A DNA stretch of 64,000 bases from Paenibacillus sp. LS1 (GTDB lineage: Bacteria > Bacillota > Bacilli > Paenibacillales > Paenibacillaceae). A model generated the notes under the pieces. The model searched no databases, was not told where the DNA came from, and saw nothing but the letters and a program-made list of their open reading frames with translations. Both the position numbers and the translations under genes were made by a program. Each line of letters begins with the position of its first letter. Positions within the stretch are counted from its first letter, which is position 1. Of this stretch, positions 61,743-64,000 are shown piece by piece. The stretch is from positions 1,054,001 to 1,118,000 of the forward strand of contig NZ_JAPDOE010000002.1 in assembly GCF_026013365.1 (NCBI RefSeq), written 5' to 3'.

Positions 61743-62369
61743 TTAGGTCCGAAAAATCAACTCGCGGTAAATGTTATAACCGAATTCGTACAGCTGTTGC
61801 AGCATGCTGAAGACCAGTGCGCCAAGGAATACGATAATGCCCATTACAATGAGCGTCAGCACCATCGTAATGATGGTTCTAATCACCGTGTACTGGTGCA
61901 CCGTCATCATGCCAATGAACAGAAGCAGTACAAACCAGAAGAACGCAATGCTATTAAACAGATAATAAAAAGCAGTCTCCTCCTGCACCATGAACCGGCT
62001 GATCACGATCATCGGGGCATAGATCAGAATAATCGGAATGAGGGAGTAACCTGTCGCCAGAACGATTTCCCTGAACTTGCCTTCCCCTTCCATCAAGGTC
62101 GTAACTGCCCAGTTGGCCGTGCACCATAGAAAGAACGGCACCGCCACCGTGGCAATCTCGATGATGCTGTTAATCGTACGAGGATCGATGTAATTGACGA
62201 GAAATCCGGCATACTGCTTTTGCAAAATCATCATGACAACGGTAAGCGCCAGTGCTGCAAAAGCAACAAGCAGCCGTCCCCGGTTATCCGACTTGAGGTC
62301 CCAGAATGCATCAATGGGATGAAAAATGAGATGCAGCGGAAACTTAATGAAATCCTGCTTCACGATCAA
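61743..62369 (-). CDS. Yip1-like multi-span membrane protein
   Basis: A 208-residue membrane protein with five hydrophobic helices and the N-terminal signature FIKFPLHLIFHPIDAFWDLKSDNRG, typical of bacterial Yip1-domain proteins. The role is unknown; in this locus it may help assemble or anchor the surface proteins. It overlaps the end of the NHL gene (26 bases) and precedes the DUF5696-type gene by 14 bases. Start is TTG at 62369 or GTG at 62363. Confidence 0.82.
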   Translation of the reverse strand: MIVKQDFIKFPLHLIFHPIDAFWDLKSDNRGRLLVAFAALALTVVMMILQKQYAGFLVNYIDPRTINSIIEIATVAVPFFLWCTANWAVTTLMEGEGKFREIVLATGYSLIPIILIYAPMIVISRFMVQEETAFYYLFNSIAFFWFVLLLFIGMMTVHQYTVIRTIITMVLTLIVMGIIVFLGALVFSMLQQLYEFGYNIYRELIFRT

Positions 62370-63810
62370 CCTGCCTCCTCCGTCTCCATTTAACCGCCAC
62401 CCGGGTCAGGATCAGAATGACAATCAGCGCGATTGCAGCGGTCAGGAATGTACCGAAATGTTCCTTCATCATCTCCCGCCGATGCCTTTTGAATGCGACA
62501 GAATAACTCTTGCGGTCCATTCCAAGTTCGAAGTAACCCAGCGCTTCCTCGTTTTTCTTCTCCATTAATAAAGACTTGCCGATACCGATATAAGCGATGT
62601 CATAGTTAGCATTCAGCTTAAGCACTTCTCTCCATATATTCACGGCCTCTGTGTCCTCGCCCCGATAGTGGAGTGCCACCGCTTCATTCACACGGGCACC
62701 AAAACGGGTCGGCTCATAGACGACAAGGTTGTTTTTGCCCCGATCCAGAACCAAGTGGTGCTCACCCGATTGTTCAATCGCGACAGGTGTTTTGAGTGTG
62801 CCCACCTGATTTCCTTTGCCACCGTATATGTAGAGCAGATGACCTTCATCGTCGTACGTGAACACCCGGTTCTGTGTCGCATCCAGTACACTGTACATGC
62901 CATTGCCCAGTACTTTCACATCAATCAGTTTGGATGGACCGGGATTGTTACGGAACCGGATATCGCCTTTGACGTCAACATAACCAAACCGCTTCAGTAC
63001 GTCTTCGCCAGACGGGTTAAGCCGCTTGATCGGTTCATTCGAGCCAGGATCAATATTCGTCGCATACACGAATCCTTTGTGGTCGATATCCGCATTGGAG
63101 AACTCCGTTGGAACAAAGAGGACCATCTGCGCTCGCTGGGCTTTGGTCGATAACATGCGCCAGATATATTCGCCGTAGTCCCGCTCCACTTTGTTCGTAC
63201 CGACGTATCCGATAAATTTCCCACTCTCGTCAAACTGCATAATCCCCTCGTAGACCCCCTGTGCCACAACGTACACTCGGCCCACATGGTCCACCGTCAG
63301 CTTCAAGGGCTGGAACTGGAATTGGGTCGATAGGATATCTGACTCGGGCTTCGTGATGGTATGCATCAGCGTCCCCTCTCCATCCAGAACAACCACACGG
63401 CTGTTTCCCGTATCGGCGACATACATGCGTTCTTCTTCATCTACAAACAATCCACCTGGAAGGTTAAAGGTCTCCTTGCTACCATCCATCATGAATCCAT
63501 CGATGACGCGCAGCAGCTTAAAGCCTGGGTCCAAGACGACAATTCGGCTGTTGCCGCTATCCAAAATATAGATCAATCCAGAGGAAGAAACGTTCACATC
63601 ACCAGGGTCTTTGAATTCACTAATGCCGAGGTCACGGCCTGATATGGTACGCTCGGGCAGATAGGCATCCGGTGAAGGAACCGCCTCTTTCCAGTAGTTG
63701 TAGTTATAACTCTCATACGGCGCCGGGGAGGCCGCCGCAGGCACGGCATTCACCAGCAGCAGAGATACTGCCGCCAGGAGAACAAGCCATCTTTTCACTG
63801 TGCGTGCCAT
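62344..63810 (-). CDS. NHL-repeat propeller protein with TPR and C-terminal membrane span
   Basis: A 488-residue secreted/anchored protein: signal peptide ending AAA-SPA near residue 28. Then come NHL-type blades (GLIYILDSGNSRIVVLDPGF, RMYVADTGNSRVVVLDGEG, GRVYVVAQGVYEGIMQFDESG), which form a six-bladed propeller. A short TPR segment follows (DIAYIGIGKSLLMEKKNEEALGYFELGMD), then a membrane helix (LTAAIALIVILILTRVAVKW) and a basic tail. Such propellers bind sugars, proteins or RNA; here a role in a surface glycan complex is plausible. ATG 63810 has GGGGG upstream. It lies 11 bases after the stop of the upstream permease. Confidence 0.82.
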   Translation of the reverse strand: MARTVKRWLVLLAAVSLLLVNAVPAAASPAPYESYNYNYWKEAVPSPDAYLPERTISGRDLGISEFKDPGDVNVSSSGLIYILDSGNSRIVVLDPGFKLLRVIDGFMMDGSKETFNLPGGLFVDEEERMYVADTGNSRVVVLDGEGTLMHTITKPESDILSTQFQFQPLKLTVDHVGRVYVVAQGVYEGIMQFDESGKFIGYVGTNKVERDYGEYIWRMLSTKAQRAQMVLFVPTEFSNADIDHKGFVYATNIDPGSNEPIKRLNPSGEDVLKRFGYVDVKGDIRFRNNPGPSKLIDVKVLGNGMYSVLDATQNRVFTYDDEGHLLYIYGGKGNQVGTLKTPVAIEQSGEHHLVLDRGKNNLVVYEPTRFGARVNEAVALHYRGEDTEAVNIWREVLKLNANYDIAYIGIGKSLLMEKKNEEALGYFELGMDRKSYSVAFKRHRREMMKEHFGTFLTAAIALIVILILTRVAVKWRRRRQVDREAGFH

Positions 63811-63821
63811 ATCGTTCCCCC

Positions 63822-64000
63822 TTAATCCTTCATGCCCGAACTCGCCATCGTCTCAATGATTCGGCTCTGAGAGAAAATAAATAGCGTGATCGGCACACTC
63901 ATCAAAATCAGTGCTACCGCAGCACCCGCTCCTGCCCGGGATATTCCGCCCTGAATAATCTGCCCTGCTGCATAATGCAGGGTCTTGAGCTGCTCGCTGT
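63822..64000 (-). CDS. Sugar ABC transporter permease, C-terminal end (5' part outside window)
   Basis: The last 59 codons of a CUT1-type permease: HYAAGQIIQGGISRAGAGAAVALI, then LMSVPITLFIFSQSRIIETMASSGMKD and TAA. The hydrophobic tail and ending are typical of MalG/LacG-type permeases. The gene continues beyond base 64000. It implies that the locus extends to the right, probably with the binding protein. Being a further permease beside the MalFG pair, it suggests two importers or one with unusual composition. Confidence 0.8.
   Translation of the reverse strand, partial: SEQLKTLHYAAGQIIQGGISRAGAGAAVALILMSVPITLFIFSQSRIIETMASSGMKD

Overview
The window looks like a chromosomal segment of a Paenibacillus-type Gram-positive bacterium. 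This is an inference. It rests on the Bacillales-style infC-rpmI-rplT operon with its attenuator leader, strong GGAGG-type ribosome binding sites, frequent GTG/TTG starts, several LplABC-type sugar importers paired with membrane-bound AraC regulators, and the adjoining ytqA-ytqB pair. No rRNA, tRNA, CRISPR array, phage module or transposase was seen.

Layout. 1-2.6 kb: nucleoside/sugar importer (BMP lipoprotein and a truncated ATPase). 3.2-4.7 kb: rplT, rpmI and infC behind a promoter, leader and intrinsic terminator. infC appears to start at ATT. 4.7-8.4 kb: divergent envelope genes (family 2 glycosyltransferase; PAP2 phosphatase and MGDG-synthase-like glycosyltransferase). 8.5-12.9 kb: a sugar importer and AraC regulator whose 5' ends have both been lost at one junction. 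13-27 kb: housekeeping genes (trmB, mnmL/mnmM-like pair, manA, odhAB, coaA) mixed with small enzymes. 27.1-32.7 kb: minus-strand run with murI, GNATs, a zinc-ribbon protein, a frameshifted kinase-like gene and a DJ-1 protein.

32.7-39.1 kb: a tightly coupled six-gene operon (KAS III, ATP-grasp, OleD-like dehydrogenase, metallo-beta-lactamase fold, adenylate-forming enzyme, SDR). It looks like an acyl-condensing small-molecule pathway of unknown product and is the best candidate here for an undescribed system. It is followed by two intergenic repeat-like elements.

39.7-44.5 kb: assorted single genes. 44.6-55.3 kb: a polysaccharide-use locus with a formylglycine-generating enzyme, a PL11 rhamnogalacturonan lyase, a Cys-type sulfatase carrying the matching CxPxR site, a membrane AraC regulator and an intact LplABC importer. 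Together they suggest uptake and desulfation of a rhamnose-containing sulfated glycan. 56.2-64 kb: a second glycan locus with a GH26 mannanase-like enzyme, two sugar permeases, a DUF5696-type surface protein, a Yip1-like membrane protein, an NHL-propeller/TPR protein and the tail of a further permease.
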